Below are positions 18,255-27,022 of a stretch of DNA of 64,000 nucleotides, one piece after another. This stretch comes from an uncultured Spartobacteria bacterium (GTDB lineage Bacteria; Verrucomicrobiota; Verrucomicrobiia; Chthoniobacterales; Chthoniobacteraceae). Under the pieces are notes generated by a model. It saw only the letters and a program-made list of their open reading frames with translations. It was not told where the DNA came from and ran no database searches. Position numbers and translations under genes: made by a program. The stretch is taken from NCBI GenBank assembly GCA_903933715.1, contig CAIZLD010000017.1:1-64000 (forward strand), given 5' to 3'. The stretch's first letter is position 1; every line of letters begins with the position of its first letter.

Positions 18255-18823
18255 GATTTTTTCTCCTCCTTTGCGAGCAAGGCGGCTCCAATGAGCGCGG
18301 CGGTGAGCAGGATGGCGGTGGCCTGAAGCGGCAGCAGGGTGTGATTTAGCAAATTCTCGCCAATCGCTTTGACCGGCGCGATGGCGGCTTGCGCTGGCGG
18401 CACAACGGCGCGGGCGTGAGGGCTAAAGAAAATCGCGCCCAAGAGCGAGACGAGCACCAGGAGTGCTACAGTGGCTCCTCCCGCAGCAGCAAAGGCGCGG
18501 GAGAACTTGAAATTGCGCAACGGATTGTTGCTGGCGGCGACTTCGCCCGCCGGGGTGAGCAGGATGGCGAAGAGGATCAGCATGGCAACCGCGCCGACGT
18601 AGACGAGCAGTTGGACAAATCCCACGAACTCCGCGCCTAGTGCCATGAACAGAACGCCCAATGCAATAAAGCTCAGCGTGAGGCAGAGCGCGCAGTGAAT
18701 CAGGTTGCGCAGCATGACGGCGGCGGCGGCTCCCATCAGCATGACAAATGCCGGGATCAGGAAAAGCCATTGCGGGGCTTGATCCCAGGGGAGAGCGATA
18801 ATTTTTTGGAAGAGCTCGTGCAT
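18251..18823 (-). CDS. nuoJ: NADH-quinone oxidoreductase subunit J
   Basis: LIHCALCLTLSFIALGVLFMALGAEFVGFVQLLVYVGAVAMLILFAILL; start at MHELFQKII. Confidence 0.92.
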   Translation of the reverse strand: MHELFQKIIALPWDQAPQWLFLIPAFVMLMGAAAAVMLRNLIHCALCLTLSFIALGVLFMALGAEFVGFVQLLVYVGAVAMLILFAILLTPAGEVAASNNPLRNFKFSRAFAAAGGATVALLVLVSLLGAIFFSPHARAVVPPAQAAIAPVKAIGENLLNHTLLPLQATAILLTAALIGAALLAKEEKKS

Positions 18824-18824
18824 G

Positions 18825-20075
18825 TTACTCGGAGAATAGGTAACGGCGGTTATCGGCGGAGTGATGCCGGGTGAAACAGAAATAGCCCAGCGCGAAATAA
18901 GGAATCGCGACGAGAACGGCTGAAATCCCCCATCCAAGAAGCCCCCGTCCGGCATAGTGCCAGGCGGCGGCGGAGAAGAGGGCGGCGAAGCTCATCGGGA
19001 GCATGAATTTCCAGGCGAACTGCATCATCTGGTCGATGCGGAACCGGGGCATCGTGGCGCGGACCCAGACCAAGCTGAACGCCAGGAACGCGAGCTTGAT
19101 AAAGAACCAGCACCAGGACGGAATGAAGGTGAGGAACGGCAGAGGCGCTTGATAGCCACCCAAAAAGAGCGTCACCAGAAGTCCGTTGATCGCAAACATG
19201 CCGACGTATTCCGCCATGAAAAAGAGGGCGTATTTGAACCCGGAGTATTCGGTCAAATGCCCCGCGACGAGTTCGGATTCCCCTTCGGGAAGATCAAACG
19301 GGCTGCGGTTGGACTCGGCGAGGGCGCTGAAATAAAACAGCACGCAAGCGACAAAACCCCATGGGGTAAAGACGAACCAGTTGGGGAAAAATCCGAACTG
19401 ATAACCGCCTTGCGCCTCGACGATGCCCGTGGGCGAGAGCGTTCCGGCAACCAGCGCGACGATCACCGCCGACATCACCAGCGGCAATTCATAGCTGATC
19501 ATCTGGGCGATGGCGCGCATCGCTCCGAGGATCGAATATTTATTGCGGCTCGACCATCCGGCCAGGAAAATCGCCACTTCGCTCCCCGCGCCCACGGCGA
19601 AGAAAAACAGGATGCCAACGGAAAGATCAATGGCAACCATCCCGCGTCCGTAAGGCAGGAGAACGGGCAGAATCAAAGCCGGGACGAGCATCACGATCGG
19701 GGCGATAAAATGGACCACCTTGTCGGCATTGCGCGGCACAATATCTTCCTTGGTCAGCATTTTGATCCCGTCGGCGACTGGCTGGAAAAGTCCCCACGGT
19801 CCCACGCGATTGGGGCCGTACCGGTTCTGCGCGCGGGCCAGGATTTTGCGTTCCCACACCGACATCAGCGCAAACATAATCAGGAAAACGGCAATGATTG
19901 CGACGATCACGACGAGGATATTGACGAGCGTCAAAACCCAGGGCGGGACCGCGATTCCGACGAGCGAGCCGAGCCAGGTCACGAAATCGAGGATCAGCTT
20001 TTTGCCTTCGAGCGGCAAGGTTTCCGGGGTTTTGCAGATTTCCGGGATGCGTTTTAAGAGATCGATAAAATTCAC
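18825..20075 (-). CDS. nuoH: NADH-quinone oxidoreductase subunit H
   Basis: VWERKILARAQNRYGPNRVGPWGLFQPVADGIKMLTKEDI; ESNRSPFDLPEGESELVAG. Confidence 0.96.
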   Translation of the reverse strand: MNFIDLLKRIPEICKTPETLPLEGKKLILDFVTWLGSLVGIAVPPWVLTLVNILVVIVAIIAVFLIMFALMSVWERKILARAQNRYGPNRVGPWGLFQPVADGIKMLTKEDIVPRNADKVVHFIAPIVMLVPALILPVLLPYGRGMVAIDLSVGILFFFAVGAGSEVAIFLAGWSSRNKYSILGAMRAIAQMISYELPLVMSAVIVALVAGTLSPTGIVEAQGGYQFGFFPNWFVFTPWGFVACVLFYFSALAESNRSPFDLPEGESELVAGHLTEYSGFKYALFFMAEYVGMFAINGLLVTLFLGGYQAPLPFLTFIPSWCWFFIKLAFLAFSLVWVRATMPRFRIDQMMQFAWKFMLPMSFAALFSAAAWHYAGRGLLGWGISAVLVAIPYFALGYFCFTRHHSADNRRYLFSE

Positions 20076-20701
20076 GCTTGAGACTCCGGTTGAGAGGATT
20101 GTTCCGCGGCGGCTTTGGCTTCTGCGGCAGCTTTGGCTGCGGCCATTTTTTGCGCGGCGGCCTTGGCTGCGGCTTCTTTCTTAAGGCGGGCGGCTTCGAT
20201 CCGGGCATCGGTTTCCGCGGCTTCGGTCGGGTGAATACTGTGGTAGTATTCGTTTGATTTAAGGAGCTTCTCTTTCGGGAGCACCAGCGAGTCAAACCGG
20301 TCGTACGAACTCACCTCGTAAATGTTATCCATGCGGATCGACTCGAACGGGCAAGACTCGACACAGATCTGGCATCCCATGCAGACGGAAATATCGATGT
20401 TGAACACCTTGGGCCGCCGGAGCAATTTGCCGTTCTCATCCCGGTCTTGCTCAATCAAAATGCACTGCGGCGGGCATTCTTTTTCGCAAATCTTGCAGGC
20501 CACACAGCGGATGCCTTTTTCCGGGTCGCCATCGAACACAAGGAACGGGAAGCTGCGCGAAGCCTCGGGGAGCGTGGGGCGCTCCTCGGGATATTGTTCC
20601 GTGATGAGGCGCTTGGCGTGGGCGCGGTCGAAATAGCTGCCAAACAGGTTGATCGCGCTGACCACCATGCCTTTGAAAATGCCTGAGCCGGGAAAGTTCA
20701 T
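20072..20701 (-). CDS. nuoI: NADH-quinone oxidoreductase subunit I (two [4Fe-4S]) with Ala/Lys-rich C-terminal extension
   Basis: CVACKICEKECP and CMGCQICVESCP; C-terminus KKEAAAKAAAQKMAAAKAAAEAKAAAEQSSQPESQA. Confidence 0.94.
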   Translation of the reverse strand: MNFPGSGIFKGMVVSAINLFGSYFDRAHAKRLITEQYPEERPTLPEASRSFPFLVFDGDPEKGIRCVACKICEKECPPQCILIEQDRDENGKLLRRPKVFNIDISVCMGCQICVESCPFESIRMDNIYEVSSYDRFDSLVLPKEKLLKSNEYYHSIHPTEAAETDARIEAARLKKEAAAKAAAQKMAAAKAAAEAKAAAEQSSQPESQA

Positions 20702-20728
20702 TCTGTAAAAAGGGAGGCCGGAAAAATT

Positions 20729-20800
20729 TCACGCAAAGACGCAAAGGCGCAAAGGGGCGGAATGCCTTGCCTTTCTTTGCGTCTTTGCGTCTTTGCGTGA
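20729..20800. repeat. Intergenic inverted repeat, 'CGCAAAGACGCAAAGG' family, copy 2
   Basis: TCACGCAAAGACGCAAAGGCGCAAAG (20729-20754) vs reverse complement of 20775-20800, 25/26 identical; same family as 17841-17919. Confidence 0.9.
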
Positions 20801-20825
20801 GTCATATTTCAAAGCGTGTTTCGGG

Positions 20826-21974
20826 TTAACGGTCGACTTCGCCCAGAACGATGTCGATGGAACCGAGGATCACCATGACATCGGCGATTTTGGTTCCCAC
20901 GCACATCTCTTCGAGCAGGGTGAGGTTGATCAGGCTCGGGGGCCGGATGTGGTAACGATATGGTTTTTCACCGCCGTCGCTGACGAGGTGAAAACCGAGT
21001 TCCCCCTTGGGCCCCTCGATCCGCCCATAGGCTTCGCCGACGGGGGGCTTGAAGCCGCGTGTCTTGACGGCGGGGTTGAGGATCGGGCCTTGCGGGATTT
21101 GCGCGAACGCCTGTTGGAGAATCTGGATCGACTCCCGGATTTCCAGGATGCGGAGCATGAACCGGTCAAAGCAATCGCCGACGGTTCCGCGCGGGACGCG
21201 GAATTTGAGCCGGGGATAGACGCCGTAGCCGTCCACCTTGCGGATATCGTAATCGACCCCCGAGGCACGCAGGACGGGGCCGGAGAGGCCGCCGTTAATG
21301 GCCCGTTCGGCGCTCATAACGCCAACTCCTTGGAGTCGCGAAAGCAGAATTTCGTTACCGGTGAGGAATTTTTCCATTTCATCGAGGAACGCCGGATAGG
21401 TCTCGATGTAGGCGCGGGCTTTTTCGAGCCAGCCCGCCGGGAGATCGCAACGGACCCCGCCAAAACGCATGTAATTGGCCATCATCCGGGCACCGGTAAG
21501 CCCTTCGAAGAGATCGAGGATTTTTTCCCGCTCCCGGAACGCATACATCAGCGCCGAACCCCACGCCCCCATGTCTCCCAGGATGAACCCAAGGAACGCC
21601 GTGTGGTTTTGAATACGGGTCATTTCGCCGACGATGACGCGGATGTATTCCGCCCGGTCGGGCACTTCGATCCCGGCAAGTTTTTCCACCGCCAAGGCGT
21701 ATCCCCAGTTGTTGGTGATCGGGCAAATATAATCGAGCCGATCGGTGAAAGGCATGGAGCCCAGCCAGCTTTTGCCTTCGGCCAGCTTTTCATGGTTCCG
21801 GTGCAGGTAGCCAAAGACCGGCTGCAATTTGACCACAGTCTCCCCATCCATCCGAACGTTCATGCGGAAGACGCCGTGGGTGGAAGGGTGTTGCGGCCCG
21901 AGCGAGACATCCAGGGTCTGAGCCCCGGCTCCGTCAGCTTCGGTCATGGAGGAAGTGTGCGATAGGAAACTCAT
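20826..21974 (-). CDS. nuoD: NADH-quinone oxidoreductase subunit D
   Basis: SLGPQHPSTHGVFRMNVRMDGE; GYLHRNHEKLAEGKSW; YRHHIRPPS-type C-terminal region (YRYHIRPPSLINL). Confidence 0.96.
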   Translation of the reverse strand: MSFLSHTSSMTEADGAGAQTLDVSLGPQHPSTHGVFRMNVRMDGETVVKLQPVFGYLHRNHEKLAEGKSWLGSMPFTDRLDYICPITNNWGYALAVEKLAGIEVPDRAEYIRVIVGEMTRIQNHTAFLGFILGDMGAWGSALMYAFREREKILDLFEGLTGARMMANYMRFGGVRCDLPAGWLEKARAYIETYPAFLDEMEKFLTGNEILLSRLQGVGVMSAERAINGGLSGPVLRASGVDYDIRKVDGYGVYPRLKFRVPRGTVGDCFDRFMLRILEIRESIQILQQAFAQIPQGPILNPAVKTRGFKPPVGEAYGRIEGPKGELGFHLVSDGGEKPYRYHIRPPSLINLTLLEEMCVGTKIADVMVILGSIDIVLGEVDR

Positions 21975-22510
21975 GCTTGGGAAGCGGGGGCGCTAATTTT
22001 GGCAAGGATCTCGCCATGGGGCGTCGGCTCGTATTCGTAATCTTCTGGGGCGACGTAATCTTTGCGCAGCGGGTGATCGACAAACTCGTCCCACATCAAC
22101 AAACGTCGCAGATCGGGATGCCCTTCAAAACGGATGCCCAGGAGGTCGAATGCTTCCCGTTCCTGGAAATCGGCGCTTTTCCAGACGGGCGTGAGGGAGG
22201 GGAGGCATGCATCGCCCGAGCGGTCGCCGGTGCGAGTGCGGAGAACGATCGGCCCCTGTTTTTGGGCGATTGAAAAGAGGTGGTAAACGGCTTCCAGATG
22301 GTCCGGGTAATCGACGCCGCTCACGTTGGAAGCGTAATCCAGGAGCAGTTCCGGGTCATTTTTGAGAAACTGCGCCACTTCGAGCGCATCGTCGCGATGC
22401 ACGAGCAGCGAATGTTGGCCCGAAGGGCTCGGGTTATTGAGAAGTTCGATGCGGGCCTGGGGCAGCGCCGCATGGACCCGGTCGAGGACGGTTTGCGGAG
22501 TCAAAGTCAT
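21971..22510 (-). CDS. nuoC: NADH-quinone oxidoreductase subunit C
   Basis: [48 protein letters not shown]. Confidence 0.94.
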   Translation of the reverse strand: MTLTPQTVLDRVHAALPQARIELLNNPSPSGQHSLLVHRDDALEVAQFLKNDPELLLDYASNVSGVDYPDHLEAVYHLFSIAQKQGPIVLRTRTGDRSGDACLPSLTPVWKSADFQEREAFDLLGIRFEGHPDLRRLLMWDEFVDHPLRKDYVAPEDYEYEPTPHGEILAKISAPASQA

Positions 22511-23127
22511 TCGGCGGAAGAGGCGTTGCGTTTGGGACAAAAAACGTCCGGGTTAAGCGGAGGAATCAAATCATGGGGGCCGTAAGCGGGAACAGGGTAT
22601 TCAGCGGGCGCCTGAGGATCGGCATGACGGGGGAGCTGTTTCCCAAAAAGGCGCTGTTTCTCGATTTTTTTCTGCAATGTGATGAGCCCTTCGAGCAGCG
22701 CTTCGGGACGGGGCGGGCATCCGGGAACGTAGACGTCCACCGGAATATACCGGTCGATCCCCTTGAGCACGTTGTACCCTTCCTTGAACGGCCCGCCGGA
22801 AATGGCGCAAGCCCCCATGGCGAGGACATATTTGGGCTCGGGCATCTGGTTGTAAAGCCGGACGACCAGCGGGGCCATCTTCTTGGTCACGGTCCCCGCG
22901 ATGATCATCAAATCGGCTTGCCGGGGGGAGGGCCGGAAAACTTCCGCGCCAAACCGGGCCATGTCAAAGCGGGCGGCGGCGGCGGCGATCATCTCGATGG
23001 CGCAGCACGCCAGGCCAAATTGGAGCGGCCAGAGGGAGTTTTTGCGGCCCCAATTGTACAGGTCTTCGAACGAGGTGACAAAAATCCCCCGCTTTTGTAA
23101 TTCCGATCTGAGCGCATCGTCAGTCAT
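22507..23127 (-). CDS. nuoB: NADH-quinone oxidoreductase subunit B
   Basis: [77 protein letters not shown]. Confidence 0.97.
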   Translation of the reverse strand: MTDDALRSELQKRGIFVTSFEDLYNWGRKNSLWPLQFGLACCAIEMIAAAAARFDMARFGAEVFRPSPRQADLMIIAGTVTKKMAPLVVRLYNQMPEPKYVLAMGACAISGGPFKEGYNVLKGIDRYIPVDVYVPGCPPRPEALLEGLITLQKKIEKQRLFGKQLPRHADPQAPAEYPVPAYGPHDLIPPLNPDVFCPKRNASSAE

Positions 23128-23304
23128 GAGCCGATTAGTTTGGCTTGAAATTGCCGGTCGGGCAAGACCCGCTTTTGCCGGGTCTGGCCCACAAATTGTT
23201 CAAGGTTTGCAACTTAAATCGGGCAGTTTTGGAGAGATTTGGCGGCAACTTCTGCTGGATTTTTCCCCGGTTTGGCCTTTTGCTGATCCCCGGAGCCATT
23301 TTCG

Positions 23305-24120
23305 ATGTCTAATTTTCTATTCATTTTTGCCGGGGTGTTGATGAGCATGGGATTGCGCAGTTTTGCCAATCCCGTGCTCTTTAAACTTGGCTCCCTGGGT
23401 ATCCTGGGGACTTCCTTTTTGGCGGGTTATTTATTGACAGGCCGCTGGGAAATCGGAGCGGCGTGCGGCTTGGCATGGCTTTTGTTGCCGTGGCTGGAAA
23501 TTTTAACCCGCGTGCGCGAGACCCGCCTGCCAAGGGTTAAACCGTTACGCCATCAGGTTCCGCCGTCAAACGATATTTTCCCCGATCTTGCCTCGCTCAC
23601 AGAGGAATTGGAGGAGGAAGGCTTTAACCAAGTCGAGGATGCCGGGTGGAACTGGGAGGATGACCGGCAGTTTTTCCGGCTCTTTTACAAAAGCGACGAA
23701 CGGTTGCAGGCTTCCATCTGCCTGGTCGATCAGAACGATTTTGCCTTTTATTATTTGAGCTTCTCTTCCCGCAGCCACGACGGAACGGCATGGACCACCT
23801 GGAATTATCCGTTTTCGTATTCCATGAAGTTCTCGCCGCAGTTTCGCACTAACCGTCTGCGCGGGGATTTAGGGGTGCTGGAATTGATCGAAGGGCACCG
23901 GAAATTTTTGGCGAAATCAGGTGTGAGCGCCGAGAGCGTGCTGCCCGCCAAGCCGGAGGAGATGCAGATCGATTTGCAAAAGGATATGGAAAAGCAGATC
24001 GACCACAATCTCGCGGTGGGGCTGCTTTTGCCGGAGGAGGAGGGAATGGTGCGCTATTCCTGGCGCGGCATGTTTTTCATCTGGGGACAGTTTTTGCGGG
24101 ATTTCCTGCGCTTTTCCTGA
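23305..24120 (+). CDS. Conserved hypothetical membrane-anchored protein
   Basis: 271 aa, two N-terminal hydrophobic segments, soluble C-terminal domain; no family recognised. Confidence 0.7.
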   Translation: MSNFLFIFAGVLMSMGLRSFANPVLFKLGSLGILGTSFLAGYLLTGRWEIGAACGLAWLLLPWLEILTRVRETRLPRVKPLRHQVPPSNDIFPDLASLTEELEEEGFNQVEDAGWNWEDDRQFFRLFYKSDERLQASICLVDQNDFAFYYLSFSSRSHDGTAWTTWNYPFSYSMKFSPQFRTNRLRGDLGVLELIEGHRKFLAKSGVSAESVLPAKPEEMQIDLQKDMEKQIDHNLAVGLLLPEEEGMVRYSWRGMFFIWGQFLRDFLRFS

Positions 24121-24130
24121 GCCGGTACGC

Positions 24131-24300
24131 CGTGTTCACGAAATCCAAACAGAGGAGTCCGCAGATTGCGCAGATTACCGCAGATTTTCAAAAACTGTTT
24201 CAAGGGACATCAATGGAGTCTCACCGCTCATTCCTATTGAAATAATCTGCGTTCATCTGCGCAATCTGCGGATAAAACCTCTGGATTCCTGGCTTCTTAA
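24131..24300. repeat. Intergenic palindromic repeat, 'ATCTGCGCAATCTGCGGA' family, copy 1, with outer GGATTCCTGGCTTCT module
   Basis: TCCGCAGATTGCGCAGATT... (24158 on) inverted at 24241-24272 (...ATCTGCGCAATCTGCGGA). Confidence 0.85.
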
Positions 24301-24364
24301 TTCATTTCTAAAATTCGCGGCGATTGTTCCCCGGTTGGCACGGAAGCTTCTTTTGTGAAGACCC

Positions 24365-24736
24365 GTGAGATTGCTGATTGCAGATGATGATCGCGAACTG
24401 GCCAGCGCCATGGCCTCTTACCTCCGCCATTGCAACGAGGCGGTGGTTTCGACTGTAACGACGGGGGGGGTTGACGTTTTGCGCAACGTCGAACGATTCC
24501 ACCCCGACGTGATCCTTATGGATGTCATGATGCCGCGTCTTAATGGGTTGACGATTTGCCATCACATCCTTTCCTGCCATGCCGAGACGCGGATCATTCT
24601 CCTTTCGGGGATTTTGGACGCAATGCACCCGTTGGTGGTAAAATCCGGAGCCACGGCATTTTTGCCCAAACCGGTGAAACTGGCCGACTTACGGCGGGTC
24701 GTTGAAAAAGTTGTGGACCGCGTCAACCCTGTGTAG
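24365..24736 (+). CDS. Stand-alone response-regulator receiver domain protein (GTG start)
   Basis: MRLLIADDDRELA...VILMDVMMPRLNG...LPKPVKLADL. Confidence 0.88.
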   Translation: MRLLIADDDRELASAMASYLRHCNEAVVSTVTTGGVDVLRNVERFHPDVILMDVMMPRLNGLTICHHILSCHAETRIILLSGILDAMHPLVVKSGATAFLPKPVKLADLRRVVEKVVDRVNPV

Positions 24737-25007
24737 CCTGGCGCACCCGTTCCTTTTTGGCCTCGGCTTCGTCCCGGATGCGGCGGCGTTCGCTGGCGAG
24801 TTGTTTCTCCAACGCTTCGATCTCGCCCAGATCTCCGCAAGCCCGGGCTTTGTGGATTTGTTCGCCCAGGAATAGCTCTTTTTCTGCGACGCGTGCTTTG
24901 GCCAGGCTTTCGATTTCGGCAATTTCGGATTTTTGGGCATCGGAAAGGCTGATCGAGGGGGCTTTCTTTTCGAGCCGTTCCATCGCAAGTTCGTAAGCGG
25001 ATTTCAT
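24723..25007 (-). CDS. Small coiled-coil hypothetical protein
   Basis: MKSAYELAMERLEKKAPSISLSDAQKSEIAEIESLAKARVAEKELFLG...; tail-to-tail with the receiver gene (14-bp overlap). Confidence 0.6.
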   Translation of the reverse strand: MKSAYELAMERLEKKAPSISLSDAQKSEIAEIESLAKARVAEKELFLGEQIHKARACGDLGEIEALEKQLASERRRIRDEAEAKKERVRQATQG

Positions 25008-25073
25008 AAATTTGAGATTACCCGAGGCTGGCTGCTTGTCCAACCGCGTTTGCCGGGTAGAATCTCCTATTCC

Positions 25074-25871
25074 ATGATTCGCCTTTTAAGCACCGATTTT
25101 GACGGAACGTTGGTTGACCATTACGCGTCGCCTCCGGTTGCCCCTGCCCTCTTTGAACTGCTGGCCGAGCTGCGTCGGTGCGGCGTGCTTTGGGCGCTCA
25201 ACACCGGGCGGGATCTGGCGTTTGCGCAAGACGGTCTGCGGCAATTCGAGTTTCCACTGGAGCCGGATTACATCCTGACCAACGAACGGGAGATCTTTCA
25301 CCGCAATGCGCAGGGGCAATGGCAGGATTATGGGGATTGGAACCGCCAATGTCTTTTGGCTCACGACCTTTTGTTCGAGCAAGAGGCCTGTTTTCTGGAG
25401 GAGATGCTCCGGTTTATCCGCGAAGAGACCGGGGCCGAACCGATTTACGAAAACAGCAAACCGGTGGGGCTTGTGGCCCAAAGTGATGCGGAAATGGATC
25501 GGGTGATCGAGTATCTGCACACCTCGCGCAGCCCGGAATCGCTTTTTCATTACCAGCGCAACACCATTTATCTGCGCTTCTGCCATGCCCATTATTCCAA
25601 GGGGGCGGCATTGGGAGAGCTTTGCCGGTTGACGGAGGTTTCCATTCACGAAACGTTCACGGCCGGGGATCATCACAACGACATCTCGATGCTTGACGGC
25701 ACGTTTGCCCGTTGGGCCGCCGCGCCGGGTAATGCGATTGAGGAAGTCAAAGGGGCGGTGCAAAAAGCGGGCGGTTACGTGGCCCAGGCCCGTTGCAGCG
25801 ACGGGGTGGTCGAAGCTCTGCGCTATTTTCTGGAAACCGAACGCCTCGCGCCACCGGGATTCCGGTTTTAA
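25074..25871 (+). CDS. HAD-superfamily (Cof-like) hydrolase
   Basis: MIRLLSTDFDGTLVDHY; AGDHHNDISMLDGTFARWAAAPGNAIEEVK. Confidence 0.85.
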   Translation: MIRLLSTDFDGTLVDHYASPPVAPALFELLAELRRCGVLWALNTGRDLAFAQDGLRQFEFPLEPDYILTNEREIFHRNAQGQWQDYGDWNRQCLLAHDLLFEQEACFLEEMLRFIREETGAEPIYENSKPVGLVAQSDAEMDRVIEYLHTSRSPESLFHYQRNTIYLRFCHAHYSKGAALGELCRLTEVSIHETFTAGDHHNDISMLDGTFARWAAAPGNAIEEVKGAVQKAGGYVAQARCSDGVVEALRYFLETERLAPPGFRF

Positions 25872-25957
25872 GGTGGATCGCGATCTCCGAGCGCGATGGG
25901 AGTGCGCCTGCCATTCCAAGGCGCCGTCCCGAATCGCCCGCGGAGCGGTCGATCCAC
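25872..25957. repeat. REP-like element 'GGTGGATCG...GATCCACT', copy 1
   Basis: GGTGGATCGCGATCTCCGAGCGCGATGGGAGTGCGC...CGCGGAGCGGTCGATCCAC; starts 1 nt after the TAA of the HAD gene. Confidence 0.8.
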
Positions 25958-25968
25958 TGAACAGCCTG

Positions 25969-27006
25969 CTAAAACACCGGCACTTCGCGCCAGCCGGCCG
26001 TGTCGAGAAAGACGTTCCGGCGATCCAGTTTCACGAACAGCCGCGAGAGCGGTTGGAACAGGGAAAGCGGTATTTTGATCTGCATGAATTTTCCCGTAAT
26101 TCGCACGGTCGCGTAACGCAACAGCTCTCCGGTGGAGGCGTCACGCAGGCGGACTTTTTGTGAGGCGGCGGGGAGTTTTAATTGCCACCGCAGGCTGCCC
26201 CCTTCAGGCGACTCTCCCGCAATGAGAATGGAACCTCGGGAACGCCACGGGGCGGGTATCACCCCGTGAAGATTGAGGGCTCCAGCCGCGACCCACGCTT
26301 CGCCCAGTGGATGATGCTCCAGAACCGGTTCCACCAAAACGGGCCCGTAATAATTCTCCACCGTGCGGGCGTAGGAGAGGAATCGTTTGCGGCTCAAGAC
26401 CATCTGGGTGGCATGGCAGCGGATCGCCAGCCGCTTGGTAAGGCGCTCGGGCTCGGTGAGCAGAAGCTCTCGCAAATGCGGGACCCAATCGGGCCTGCGG
26501 CAATGAACAAGAAACTGGATCTGCCTGAGATCGGTCCGGCCCATTCGCTCCAAGGCAATCTGGATCAGCACATACAGGGCGTTGTGATCCGGGTGTTGAT
26601 CGTTGGGGGAAGGGATCACCAGGCAGGTCGGCTGCCACTCCTCAATTTCGCGGCAAAGCCGTTCGACCGGCTCCGGGAGAGCTTCCAGCAGTTTACCGGT
26701 GATCCCCTGGTCGGGCAGATTTAAAAAACACGGTTTTTCCGCCAGTCCGAGTTGTTGGAGCGCTTTGCGCGCTTCCCGGCGACGAAGCGCTCCCCAGCGG
26801 CGGCGCTCGTTTGCGCCGATCTGCCAGCGTTTTTCGACCCAGCGCTGGGGCCAGGGATTGTTGTCCCCGTTGGTTGCAAAAATAACGCGCACTCGCGCCC
26901 CGACTTCCTTGGCGCGTTGGATCAGCCCCCCGGTGGCCAGCGATTCGTCGTCCGGATGCGGCGCAAGGACGAGCAATCGATCACTGACTTTGAAGGTGAG
27001 GATCAT
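25969..27006 (-). CDS. PIG-L/LmbE-family deacetylase
   Basis: LLVLAPHPDDESLATGGLI; SPNDQHPDHNALYVLI. Confidence 0.88.
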   Translation of the reverse strand: MILTFKVSDRLLVLAPHPDDESLATGGLIQRAKEVGARVRVIFATNGDNNPWPQRWVEKRWQIGANERRRWGALRRREARKALQQLGLAEKPCFLNLPDQGITGKLLEALPEPVERLCREIEEWQPTCLVIPSPNDQHPDHNALYVLIQIALERMGRTDLRQIQFLVHCRRPDWVPHLRELLLTEPERLTKRLAIRCHATQMVLSRKRFLSYARTVENYYGPVLVEPVLEHHPLGEAWVAAGALNLHGVIPAPWRSRGSILIAGESPEGGSLRWQLKLPAASQKVRLRDASTGELLRYATVRITGKFMQIKIPLSLFQPLSRLFVKLDRRNVFLDTAGWREVPVF

Positions 27007-27022
27007 TGCGGCTCCTCAGCGG

